A stretch of DNA of 64,000 bases. Source: Ulva prolifera. Taxonomy: Eukaryota > Chlorophyta > Ulvophyceae > Ulvales > Ulvaceae. The first letter of the stretch is position 1. The number at the start of each line of letters is the position of its first letter. Of this stretch, positions 48,997 to 58,569 are shown piece after piece. The notes under the pieces are model-generated. The model worked only from the letters and a program-made list of their open reading frames with translations. It had not been told where the DNA came from and did not search any database. Location of the stretch: positions 6,982,686 through 7,046,685 of the forward strand of contig CM041198.1 in assembly GCA_023078555.1 (NCBI GenBank). The letters run 5' to 3'. The translations under genes and the position numbers were made by a program.

Positions 48997-51900
48997 CTAA
49001 GTCTCCACTAGCTGGAGTTTATTACGAACTTCTTGCAAGGCAGGTCCGGGCAGCACTTTAGTAAACACATCCGCTAACTGATCAACAGTGCCTACCCATG
49101 CTACCTTAAGTTCATCCATCTGGACATATTCCCGCACTCGCAAGTGCCGCACACGAATGTGCTTGGATCTGTCAGTGGACACAGCATTCACAGCCAAGAT
49201 ATTGGCACTCTTATTGTCACCCCACAGAGTCGGCTTATGTGGGACGAGTTTCAAATCGAGAAGCAACTGCTTCACCCACATTAACTCGTTGGCTGTTGCA
49301 CTCATCGCGATGAGTTCAGCCTCTGTTGTATCCCCAGCCACTATACTCTGCTTCTTCGAACGCCAGAGAACAGAGTTCCCATACGCTCGAATAATCATAC
49401 CAGACACGCTTTTCAGATCAGCAGAGTTCGCAAAATCTGCATCTGAAAAAGCTTCTAGCAAACACCCATGTCCCTCAGAGCCTACAAATTTTATTCCTAG
49501 ATTTTTCGTGGACTGTAGGTATCTCAGAACGTGTTGCACGGCAGACCAGTGTTCCTTCAGACTACTAGACATGTGCCGGGCCAGGGCATGTGCCACGTAG
49601 CTCAGGTCAGGTCGTGTCACTCCTGCAATGTACTGGATGCTTCCTACAACACTCATGAACCTGGAATGCTCAGCAGCACTGGCTTTCTCCAGGTCAGGAT
49701 GCTCTTTCACACTCCTTAGTTGTTGCCGCGGCACTAATGGAGTGGGAGATTTACGACAGTCAGACATGCTGTACTTTTCCAGCAAGTTCTGGATCTTGTT
49801 ACGTTGTGTCATTGTGATTGTTTTGGCCTTTCGATCACGCGTGATCTCAGTGCCAAGTGCCCAAGACAGGTCACCTAAATCTCTGCCTTCAAATTTTGTG
49901 AGAATAACAGTGATTATTTCCTGCAGCCCCGCAGAGCAACTGAAAATAAATAAGTCATCCACCCACAGAAAAATAAAGCACCGATTGGTTTTACTGACGT
50001 ACAGTCCGGGATCACTCTGTGCGCACACAAATCCCAGTTCAGCCAAGACCTTTACTAAAGCTTTATGCCACTCGCGAGCGGCTTGCTTCAGGCCATACAG
50101 AGTCTTATGCAATTTCCATACACGTGCTGTCCCGTCTGAAAAATACGGGGGCTGTTCAACGAAAACCTCTTCCTCCAGGTCACCGTTCAGAAAAGCACAT
50201 TGTATATCTATGTGCCTAATCTCCAGATCCTCCTGAGCAGCTATTGACAGCAACACACGCAGTGTCGCATAACTACCAACAGGGGACCATGTCTCGAAGA
50301 AATCTACTCCTTCTACCTGAGAAAAACCACGAGCTACATATCGTGCCTTGTACCGCTGAATCTCACCAGCAGGCCCACGCTTGATCTTGAGCACCCATTT
50401 GCCCGAGATAGCCCGTTTGCCCGCAGGCAGATAGCACAACCCGAAGGTTCCGTGCTCACCCAGTGCATCCACCTCCTCTTGCATGGCACGCAGCCACGCA
50501 TCCCTGTCTGGACCCGCGAGTCCTTCCTTCATAGAAGGCAGATCAGGGTCGGAAGGCTTCTGCTTCCTGGCGGCAGCTGCTCTGCGCGACCCACGACGCT
50601 GAGCATTCTGCTGCTCACCAGACTCCACATGCTGAGGCTTCAGGCCTGCACAGGACACTCCACAGTCAGCCGCGGCTGATGTGTCCTGATCGCAAGCCGA
50701 AGCATCAATAGCAACTACAACTGTTTCACTACTAGCAATGTCAGAGCCCGCAGGCTCATGCATTTGTACAGCTGCTACATCCGCAGCCAATGGAACAAGG
50801 CGTCTGCGTACAAGAGGATTGATTTTAATACGAGGTAAGGCAGCTGGAATGGCCCTCACCTCGTCAGGCAAATCAACCCCAACCGCGGCTGAGGGGTCCG
50901 GATCCTCTCCCCCTAATTCGGACCCGGTCTCCACCTCATCTGGCTCATCCTCCCAGAAGGGCCTCGGCGCCTCAGCTCCTCGCAAGGGCTGAGCAACTGC
51001 CCCCGCGCCAGATGCTGAGGCCGCTGCCGAATTACTCCCAGAGCGGACCCGCTGAGCCTCCAGATTCTGATGAGCCGCAGCTCTTTCATCATCTGAGACG
51101 GTGTAGTCCATGCGCTGTTCGTCATCGTCGTCATAGATGCCATGGCTGTCATCATCGGACGGATCCTCCATGTCGTCATCAGACGCACTGACAGACATGT
51201 TGATGGGGAGCGCAACTTCCACACCAGGGTCGTGCAACACAGCATTGCGCGTGACAACATACCGCGCGGTGCGAGAGGGCGTGGCGACAGGATGATGCAC
51301 TTCGCCGTGAACACGAGGGGGGGCAGGGACGGCAGGGTGAGCAGCAGCTCTGGATATTGCACGCGTGCGATGCAAAGCTGTTCTGGCTATTTCCGGCGTT
51401 GCCCTAGCAGGGTCACGCCGGATAATCTCCGCAGAGGAGCCAGCTCCAAATCGTGGAGAGTACGCAGTGGGATCAGGGTCAGGGGTGTCCTGCCGGAATG
51501 TCATTTCCATGACAGGAACCCTACCATGACCAGGGGGTGTGTGCAGCTGGTCACGCAGACGGCGCAGCACTCCCCCATCATACGTGTGCTCTGCCGCGAA
51601 AGGAGGGACATCGGCGTCAGTCACACGCTCACCCTCATCGTCCCCCTCGAAAGCAACCGTATAGGAGTTCGCAAAATCCTTAGGTTCCCTCTTATCCACA
51701 ACGGCGGACGCATCGTACTTGCGTACGTGCCGGATCATCTGATCCGCAGTGCACATCACCTGACGCACAACAAAAACCCTACCCCCAGGAACGTCCTGGG
51801 CGTACACACGCTGCATGCTGGGGCCTAAACCAGCCCCGACCCAGTATGCAGGCACACCCCGCGGGGACAACTTCCGCAGCTTGTCATCCCTAGGGTATGC

Positions 51901-54594
51901 ATACACCTCAACCCCCCATGGACGCTGCTGCCGCAGCAGATCTTGGAGCACCTCAACGGAGGTGTCTCTGAAAAAGGCCATATAAGGAATGATATCCTTA
52001 TCACAGGACCGCACTAAAAACTCATCTAATTCTGTCGTCGCAAGCAACTTGTACTTGCGTTTCTCCTCATCCCTCAACTTATCGCGCTCGGCCTTCTTCA
52101 TGCGCTTACCTTTCCCCAGGCTCTTTTCAGCTTCGTCAACGTCCGCAGACGCATTGACAGCATGCTGAGCTTTCAGGCCCTTGAGGATGCTCGCCAGTTT
52201 GTCATGGTACAATGCCGACGACGGCGTGAGATTGTGACCATGGACAACACTGGCGAGGCATTCTATCCACAGGAACAGAGGCAGGCCGCTCGCGAGCAGC
52301 GCAGCACGGAGTGACTCAAAGGCCACTCCGATCCTCCTCTCGATCATGCCATTACAGCGATGAGCGGCTGTGGGGGTCAAGCGGTGAGTGATGCCACGAC
52401 GCTGGAGGTAGAGCTTTAAGGCCGCGACCATAAACTCTCCCCCTTTGTCGGTGTGTAGGATGCGCACACCCGGTTCACCCGGCTTCACCACATTCACCCG
52501 AATGCGTTCGATAATATAAGAGATCATGGCCGCAGCCTCACTCTTTTTGCGCAGACCTACCACGAAAGTATAACGGGTAAAGGCACACATCACAAACAAA
52601 ACATATTTCACACCACCAATTCCTACCGGAGAGACAGGATCAGCTAAATCGGCGTGCAGTTGCTCACCAGGCCACTTGGCCTGGCCCATGAGCGCACGAT
52701 CATTGGCGGAAAACTTGCCCGCAGGCACCTTGCCAATTCTGCAGCCGTGACACCGATTCCCCAGTGGCTCGGAATCGACATCCAGATTCAAATGACCATA
52801 AAATTCACTGTTGGACTGCATTCGTTTTAGGACCCAATTTGATTGGTGAAAAGACAAATGCGCTAGAAAAGCAGGTTCCAGCAAGTATGCATCATATGGA
52901 ACCTCAGCTCCCCCAGCATTGGGGCGCTTCAGGTCAATGGCCGCAACCGCCATATGATGCCACTGCTGTTGATCCTCAATAACTGAGGTCGGACTGCTCT
53001 GGTTAGACCAGACTACCCCCCTATTGACAGGCGCACCGACGAGAATAGGTTTGGTCTCTACTGCCATTTTAAAAGCAAAGACAGGGTGACCATCCACATC
53101 TAGTTCCTGATATTTGGCATCGTCCTCTACGTCGGTGGCCATATCACCCAGACCAGGGACATACAAGACATTCCTACGCGTGTCTAAGAACATCTGCTCG
53201 TGTCTAAGACCCATCGTGCTGAGCAGGTTGTACGGACATTCAGGAGCATAGTATACGCCAGGAATTTCCACATCCAGTGGATGCTTGTTCCCATGCTTGT
53301 CCACATAAGCACCCAGGTTCACCTGAATGGTTCCCCTGCCCATGATAGAAAGCTGCCCTGGTCCCGCGAGATTGGCAACTTTCTGACATGGGCCGTACTC
53401 AGTGAACATTTCCCGATTTCCTACTATATGCATGTCCGACCCACTATCAACAATGATGTTCCACGGCATGGACGCGTCCGGCTGTGGATACTTGGCAGGC
53501 ATTTCAATAGTGCAAACATCTCTGGCCGCAGCCTGTTTGCGTTGGGGGCAGTTCGCACGCAAGTGTCCCTTCTTCTTGCAGAAGAAACAGGTCCTTGTCT
53601 CCTCGCGAGGAGCCTGGCCAGCTGCGAGAGCAGCGACCACAGGACCGTCACCACGGGGCTGCTTGCGCCAGCCATGGCCTGGTTTGCCCGCGGGCGCCCC
53701 AGACCTAGCCTGCAGCGACCGCTGTTGTTTGAGCAAATCAGCATGCTCAGTTAAACGCGATATTATCACATGAGGGGAGGAGTGTTGAACTTCGCCGCGC
53801 ACAGCGTTGAACTCCTCCCCCACCTCTAACAGTTTCAATCGTAGCCATCGCTGGCCCACATCGGCACCTAGTGCCTCCAGTTGAGTGTAAACACTCATCA
53901 CTTCACCACAGTATGTCGCAACATCTTTATTGTGTTGTGATAAAGAATTAAACCGACTCCACAGTCTGTGGATTTCGGCTTCAGTGCTAGGTCTGTACTT
54001 GGCAGTCAAGTAAGACCATGCTTCACACAAGTGTGACATGCGATAGACAGTCGTCCTATCCGCGTCAGGCAAAGACATTAGGACCCGTGTCCTCGCCCTA
54101 GCATGAACACGCTGTTCGTCCGCAGACGGTGCGTGCTGCAACAAATGATCTAACTCGAACTGACCTAACCACAAAAAGACTTTCTGTTCGTACGCAACGA
54201 AACTTTCAGTCTTGTAATTCCAATCAGGCAATTTCCCTTTAGTCAAATCAGGTTCGCTACGTCCCCGAGACGCGCGCAGCGCCTCGGTTAACGTCTCGAG
54301 TGATATGAGTGACTCAGTGTGACCAGGATCGTTCACAACATGAGAGGAAAAAGGCACCTGCTGACTGCTCTGCCCAGTGTGGGAAGAGGGTGGTGGCCGG
54401 ACAATTCGGCCGCCCCGGAGCAACATACCCGCAGGCTGTTCTCCGTCAGGGAGCTGCTGGTCAGCGTCCCTGTCGACGAGAGGCTGCTGGTCAGCATCGT
54501 CACGCCTCTCTTCGCGAAGAGAATTGGCGTTGGAGTTTGCGTTCGAGAGAGACATCCTGCATCGGGACAGATGGTTGTTTGTCGCGCGCAGCAA
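48997..54594 (-). CDS. Ty1/copia gag-pol polyprotein, intact, 1,865 aa
   Basis: One frame encodes all copia functions in the Pseudoviridae order gag, protease, integrase, reverse transcriptase, RNase H. Gag-like helical region is at about residues 100-300, and the zinc knuckle CFFCKKKGHLRANC at about 335-348. The aspartic protease has its catalytic DSGSD at about 382. The integrase zinc motif (H ... H ... CHGC) comes next, followed by integrase DDE residues in HADLADP (about 646), HTDKGGEF (about 713) and NGMIERR (about 751). RT starts near KWVLKIKRG (about 1398) and has its active site in WVDDL (about 1543, where YVDDL or FVDDM is usual). RNase H has DTTEAEL near 1750. The stop is TAG at 48997. 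The first ATG is used; a second at codon 14 would also work. There is no frameshift between gag and pol. Confidence 0.96.
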   Translation of the reverse strand: MLRATNNHLSRCRMSLSNANSNANSLREERRDDADQQPLVDRDADQQLPDGEQPAGMLLRGGRIVRPPPSSHTGQSSQQVPFSSHVVNDPGHTESLISLETLTEALRASRGRSEPDLTKGKLPDWNYKTESFVAYEQKVFLWLGQFELDHLLQHAPSADEQRVHARARTRVLMSLPDADRTTVYRMSHLCEAWSYLTAKYRPSTEAEIHRLWSRFNSLSQHNKDVATYCGEVMSVYTQLEALGADVGQRWLRLKLLEVGEEFNAVRGEVQHSSPHVIISRLTEHADLLKQQRSLQARSGAPAGKPGHGWRKQPRGDGPVVAALAAGQAPREETRTCFFCKKKGHLRANCPQRKQAAARDVCTIEMPAKYPQPDASMPWNIIVDSGSDMHIVGNREMFTEYGPCQKVANLAGPGQLSIMGRGTIQVNLGAYVDKHGNKHPLDVEIPGVYYAPECPYNLLSTMGLRHEQMFLDTRRNVLYVPGLGDMATDVEDDAKYQELDVDGHPVFAFKMAVETKPILVGAPVNRGVVWSNQSSPTSVIEDQQQWHHMAVAAIDLKRPNAGGAEVPYDAYLLEPAFLAHLSFHQSNWVLKRMQSNSEFYGHLNLDVDSEPLGNRCHGCRIGKVPAGKFSANDRALMGQAKWPGEQLHADLADPVSPVGIGGVKYVLFVMCAFTRYTFVVGLRKKSEAAAMISYIIERIRVNVVKPGEPGVRILHTDKGGEFMVAALKLYLQRRGITHRLTPTAAHRCNGMIERRIGVAFESLRAALLASGLPLFLWIECLASVVHGHNLTPSSALYHDKLASILKGLKAQHAVNASADVDEAEKSLGKGKRMKKAERDKLRDEEKRKYKLLATTELDEFLVRSCDKDIIPYMAFFRDTSVEVLQDLLRQQRPWGVEVYAYPRDDKLRKLSPRGVPAYWVGAGLGPSMQRVYAQDVPGGRVFVVRQVMCTADQMIRHVRKYDASAVVDKREPKDFANSYTVAFEGDDEGERVTDADVPPFAAEHTYDGGVLRRLRDQLHTPPGHGRVPVMEMTFRQDTPDPDPTAYSPRFGAGSSAEIIRRDPARATPEIARTALHRTRAISRAAAHPAVPAPPRVHGEVHHPVATPSRTARYVVTRNAVLHDPGVEVALPINMSVSASDDDMEDPSDDDSHGIYDDDDEQRMDYTVSDDERAAAHQNLEAQRVRSGSNSAAASASGAGAVAQPLRGAEAPRPFWEDEPDEVETGSELGGEDPDPSAAVGVDLPDEVRAIPAALPRIKINPLVRRRLVPLAADVAAVQMHEPAGSDIASSETVVVAIDASACDQDTSAAADCGVSCAGLKPQHVESGEQQNAQRRGSRRAAAARKQKPSDPDLPSMKEGLAGPDRDAWLRAMQEEVDALGEHGTFGLCYLPAGKRAISGKWVLKIKRGPAGEIQRYKARYVARGFSQVEGVDFFETWSPVGSYATLRVLLSIAAQEDLEIRHIDIQCAFLNGDLEEEVFVEQPPYFSDGTARVWKLHKTLYGLKQAAREWHKALVKVLAELGFVCAQSDPGLYVSKTNRCFIFLWVDDLFIFSCSAGLQEIITVILTKFEGRDLGDLSWALGTEITRDRKAKTITMTQRNKIQNLLEKYSMSDCRKSPTPLVPRQQLRSVKEHPDLEKASAAEHSRFMSVVGSIQYIAGVTRPDLSYVAHALARHMSSSLKEHWSAVQHVLRYLQSTKNLGIKFVGSEGHGCLLEAFSDADFANSADLKSVSGMIIRAYGNSVLWRSKKQSIVAGDTTEAELIAMSATANELMWVKQLLLDLKLVPHKPTLWGDNKSANILAVNAVSTDRSKHIRVRHLRVREYVQMDELKVAWVGTVDQLADVFTKVLPGPALQEVRNKLQLVET

Positions 54595-54847
54595 CTAACC
54601 AGTGGGATTGCTCGCAAGCAAACAGGTTGAGAAAACAAGCGAACGCGTTCGCTATTCTCAGCGCTGATCATTAAAACAAGCTTCTCGAATTGTGTCTAAC
54701 ATCAATATACTACGAGAGAGCTAAATGATGCCTGCGCTTTTGACCGCAGTCTGAGCGCCGGCAGAACAGTGGAATGCCCGCCGTGTCTGCGCGCAGACAT
54801 TGGCCGACGGCGTTCCTGAACAAGACCATAAACAGACATAACGCTAA

Positions 54848-54861
54848 CATCATCGATACCA
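54848..54861 (-). promoter_or_regulatory. copia primer-binding-site candidate
   Basis: Right after the 5' LTR on the minus strand the sequence reads TGGTATCGATGATG. The first seven bases match the usual initiator-tRNA-Met primer site of copia elements (TGGTATCAGAG); the rest does not, so the primer is uncertain. Confidence 0.5.
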
Positions 54862-55208
54862 TGTCAGAAAAGCTATCTTTGTGCAGGTCAGGACGCGCAG
54901 TCCTTGTTCAGGTCAGGTCAGTACAGCCAGCATCTCATACCTGCTGCGCACAGAGGTAGAACCGAGAGATGCTTAAGGGAAGTGCCAGTACCGGGAAACA
55001 GTAAGGAGAATGGTTACAGATCTCAGTGTGCACATGCTTATATGCACACTGAACACACCAGGTTACGGCGGGAAACCCTCACGGGATCTCTCTCACTACA
55101 TCGAGACAATCTCGGCTGGCGGCTTACCCCTGCACTGGATCCGCGGATCGTCCGTGCATGGGTGCACCTGTCACCACACTGCTGCCCGCAGGCTCATGCA
55201 TTGTGACA
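54862..55208 (-). repeat. copia 5' LTR (347 bp)
   Basis: Identical by eye to 48633-48979, with the same TG...CA ends. It should hold the promoter that drives gag-pol on the minus strand. It is followed on the plus side by the TCAGA duplication at 55209-55213. Confidence 0.96.
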
Positions 55209-55213
55209 TCAGA

Positions 55214-55626
55214 AGCAGTGCAGGCCTGCCAAGGATGGGCATAGAATGGCAGCCGCATCTAAGGGTCAGAAGGCAGTGACACCAGCACCAAAGGGAAGTG
55301 TTCAAAGCAGCAACCCAGCACATGAGCTACAGCAACCGCTCACATCACAGTCCCAAGGACTGTGTCACCAGCAGCAGCCTCAGTTGATGCAGCGGGCAAT
55401 TCCCTTCACGGAGTGTACCTTCATACAGCCACTGCAGGGAGATTCATGCATCCGAACGCAGCAGTTGCAGCTAGAGGGCCATTACCATCACTCAGTGCTA
55501 CAGTACCGACCGCAGCAGTCACAGCTGCAACATGCTGGACTCGGTCAGCAGTCACCAGCACAAGCTACACTTTGGAGCCAGCAACCAGATGAGTTTCTTT
55601 GGCAAGGCCTAAGGACTCAGCAATGA
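55214..55626 (+). pseudogene. Gln-rich 3' part of the MULE region, cut off by copia
   Basis: This plus-strand frame encodes a Gln/His-rich tail (repeated QQ, QLQ and QPQ) and ends in TGA. It continues in frame from 48578-48632 if the copia element and one TCAGA are left out. The codon just before 48578 is TAG, so this tail was translated only if that TAG arose later or is read through. Confidence 0.6.
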
Positions 55627-55848
55627 ATTCCCGGGCTCACAGCAGCATCTACATGCTGTGCTGCTGCAGCAGCAACACAACGCAGCCCTACAGCTGCGAC
55701 AACCCGCGTGCTCTGGGCAACAGCCCACACACACAAGTCCACTCAGCACAGGTCCACTACACTACACTTCCTCCATAGCAGCTGCGCAATGAGGCAGGTG
55801 TGTCGGACGTGCATTTCCTTGTGTGTCAATGCAACAGGTGCCACAGTT
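55627..55848. other. spacer before the short AGGGGGGTC element
   Basis: No exon recognised. It ends in CCACAGTT (55841-55848), the left target duplication of the next element. Confidence 0.5.
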
Positions 55849-57228
55849 AGGGGGGTCTGCAGCTACACTCAAAACTTGTACACGTCCACCGGGAACGCGA
55901 GCCACTCAGACATCGCCCAGGGCCCTGGGCGGTGTCTATGGACTCACAATAACATACTGAATGCACACAGGCGGTCGTCCCACGTCGCTGGGCGAAAGCA
56001 GCTTTTTCGTCAAAAAGCGTATGCATGCCTGGGCAGAATGACCCATTTCGCCCAGGGAGCGCCTACAGCGCCCAGCGCGTGCCCAGAGCACGCCCAGTGA
56101 GCCTAGGACACCCTTATTATGTATATATTCAGTTTTGGGACGTTCACTTTGATGTCATCGATTCACTTTTGTTCATCGATTCATTTTCGTGACTCAAGAC
56201 AACCGCCTGTGTGCATTCAGTATGTTATTGTGAGTCTGAAGACACCGCCCAGGGCCCTGGGCGATGTCTGAGTTGCTCGCGTTCCCGGTGGACGTGTGCA
56301 TGGCCCGAGTGCACACCCCCCTATTACGCCCACTGATGACATCATCATTGACCACGCATCACTCACGCGGATCGGTTCTGGTTGAATAGCGATAAGCTAT
56401 TGCGTAGTGCTGAATACATTTGTGTGAATATTATAATGAACATGTTGTCGCGACCGTTACAGCCAAATTCGCAGCGCCTCCGTGCCCTCCAAAACGAAGA
56501 AGGAACTGATATACACAGGCGAAAATTACGACTGCAATTTGTAGATCGCGCCGGGATCATTCTTGCCGTGGCTTTGATGAGCCGGAGTACGGCAGCGTAC
56601 TTGCAATCTCTGTGACGGAAGAACAATGCTGCCTTCCCCACCGAGATTAGAGATCCTGTGCCATCTGGGGCTGGTGATTTTTGGTGTGTGTACGTATATG
56701 CTGTGGTCGATTGGAATGATGTATTGCGTCTTTGCTGACACAGCTGTTTTGCGTCTTTGCAAACTCACGAGGTGCAGAAACTGCACGCAAGTTCCGGCAG
56801 AAACCAACAGCAATGACAGTCACTTGACTTCACTCAATCGCTGAGTCTGTGGTAGCTAAGCCGGTCTAGGCCGGCGTGGTATCCGCTCTCCATGACTACA
56901 TCACAGACACGTCGGACATACCCGCACGCCACCGGATGATAGGTCACTGAACATCCATGAGACATATCATAGTGTTTTTGGGGTGTTCTCAACCCACTGT
57001 GCTCACTGGGCGTGCGCTGGGCGCCAAATTCGCGTCCATGGGCGAAATCAGCATTTGAGGCGAAAACACGCCTTTCCCTGGGCACCTTTCTACGTTTCGC
57101 CCAGGGACCGCCTGTGTGGATTCAGTATGTTATTGTGAGTCTATAGACACCACCCACGGCCCTGGGCGATGTCTGAGTGGCTCGCGTTCCCAGTGGACGT
57201 GTGCATGGCCCGAGTGCAGACCCCCCCT
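55849..57228. mobile_element. 1,380-bp non-autonomous DNA element with AGGGGGGTC ends
   Basis: The left end (AGGGGGGTCTGCA) and right end (TGCAGACCCCCCCT) are imperfect inverted copies for about 125 bp, sharing GGGAACGCGAGCCACTCAGA. CCACAGTT is duplicated on both sides (55841-55848 and 57229-57236), 8 bp. A further copy of the right end lies inside, at about 56205-56322. The middle holds several CGCCCAGG/CCTGGGCG palindromes and short frames without a domain, such as 56382-56615. The end sequence and 8-bp duplication match the 8-kb element, so that element's transposase may move it. Confidence 0.82.
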
Positions 57229-57236
57229 CCACAGTT

Positions 57237-58230
57237 GTTGTATAGCAACTTTTATCGCATGAGATAGGACAGTCTTTGTCAGGCGATCCGCTCGGCAGGA
57301 TCGACCTGGTCATGATTGGCAAAGTTGTTTCTACTGGCCTTTGCCAGCGGCGTCGCTGAAAGGCACAGGATACGTAAAGCTATTATGATTGGTTGCAATG
57401 GTGCAGTGACAATGCTAAGGCATCGTTATTGTGTAAAGCACAGAGGCTGCGCAGCTGACCAGCAGCCAATGGGTCGTGTTTACGTTGATCTCTGTCCTGT
57501 GACGCAGGCATGTGCATGTCAAAGCAGTGGTAGTGTCACGTGCCGGCTGATGACCTGCGCCAGCTGGGCATGACGTCGACCGCACGGGCGCGCAGTCACC
57601 TCCACAACGTGCAACTGCGCAGCCTAGGAGCTCAAACAAACACACGATTGCGCCCTGTTGCACCACAAGACGCAATTAATTGTCTCAGTGGCTGCGCTGT
57701 GCTTTGCGCGAAATGCTTGCGATGCTGCCGGCGCCCAGCGAGGGCTGGCCATGGCAAGCTCAAGACAACGCTGCACCAGAGACTTGCCTTCAGGGCTCTA
57801 CATCCCGATCGGTTTCCCGACGAAAAATTGGGAAAAGGCAAAAAAACCGACGGCGAGCGAAGTGAGTCTCGGTTTCCCCCGAGAAGCCAGGGGGGGGGCC
57901 GGCGGGGGTGCCCGACGGCCGCCAACGGTGCTTTTCGGGATACCCCGACCAATGCCGACAGCTTGTCGGGATCCCGAAACCCTGTCGGGTCTGAAGGCAC
58001 CGGATGTACATTGCAATGACAGAGCATTCATCAGGTGAGTCGCAACCAGGTTGCTTGCTGCTTGCGCATTGCGACAATGACCTTGCTTTCGTTCGGGTTC
58101 ACTGGTCAAGGGCCGAAGCGTAGGCGCACGGCCGAAACTCCTGCATCAGCCGACCAGGGCAGCAACGACGCCAGTTGTTCGAAGAAGATGGCTGCGGAAC
58201 GCTCAGGCGATGTGCCACGATTGTCTGAAC
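57237..58230. other. anonymous stretch with GGGAAAA/TCGGGAT-type repeats
   Basis: No gene supported. 57800-57990 is rich in TTCCCGA, TCGGGAT and CCCCGA motifs, including CCCGACGAAAAATTGGG. A related motif, CCCGACAAAAAATGGG, recurs at 58620-58636, beyond the hAT-like exons, so the two may be parts of one small element. Confidence 0.35.
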
Positions 58231-58235
58231 AGAAA

Positions 58236-58560
58236 ATATGGAACACCAGCTTGAGTATCCATGGAGTGTGTATCAAGGCCCGGTCAATAAAGCTCACTGT
58301 TGGACCTGTTCTGTTTGTGAGTCTTGTAAAGGAAGCTCTTAAGGGAAACTACACAGGTTCAAGGACGGGAACGACTTCAGGAAGCATCAGAACTCACACA
58401 ACCACAAGCGCGCAGCCGAAGCACAGGTCCTTGCCGCTGGGCTCGAAAAGGCTCGTGATAATGCAATGTACGAGCGCTACAAAATTAATCTTGATTCAAG
58501 CGCGCGTTTGCTCATCGTCGTGGCGTTCATGGCAGCCAAGAATTGTTTTTGACACCCCCG
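58236..58560 (+). pseudogene. hAT/TTF-zinc-finger-like transposase fragment
   Basis: Two short frames carry the N-terminal signature seen in hAT-type and TTF-zinc-finger proteins. The first, at about 58242-58320, reads EYPWSVYQ and then CWTCSVC. The second, at about 58352-58560, reads FKDGNDFRKHQNSHNHKRAA followed by a helical segment. A GTGAGT donor near 58316 and an ACACAG acceptor near 58348 lie between them, but the reading frames do not join cleanly with those borders. No DDE catalytic part follows, so this is a fragment. Confidence 0.5.
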
Positions 58561-58569
58561 ATAGAACCT

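Larger units (their letters stand above)
48633..55208 (-). mobile_element. full-length Ty1/copia LTR retrotransposon, 6,576 bp
   Basis: Two identical 347-bp LTRs and TCAGA target duplications enclose a single uninterrupted 1,865-codon gag-pol frame. A primer-binding-site candidate and a polypurine tract sit in the correct places. Everything needed for autonomous movement appears present. Removing the element and one TCAGA rejoins a Gln-rich frame of the MULE region (48578-48632 with 55214-55626), so it landed in an older transposon. Identical LTRs mark it as one of the youngest insertions here. Confidence 0.97.
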
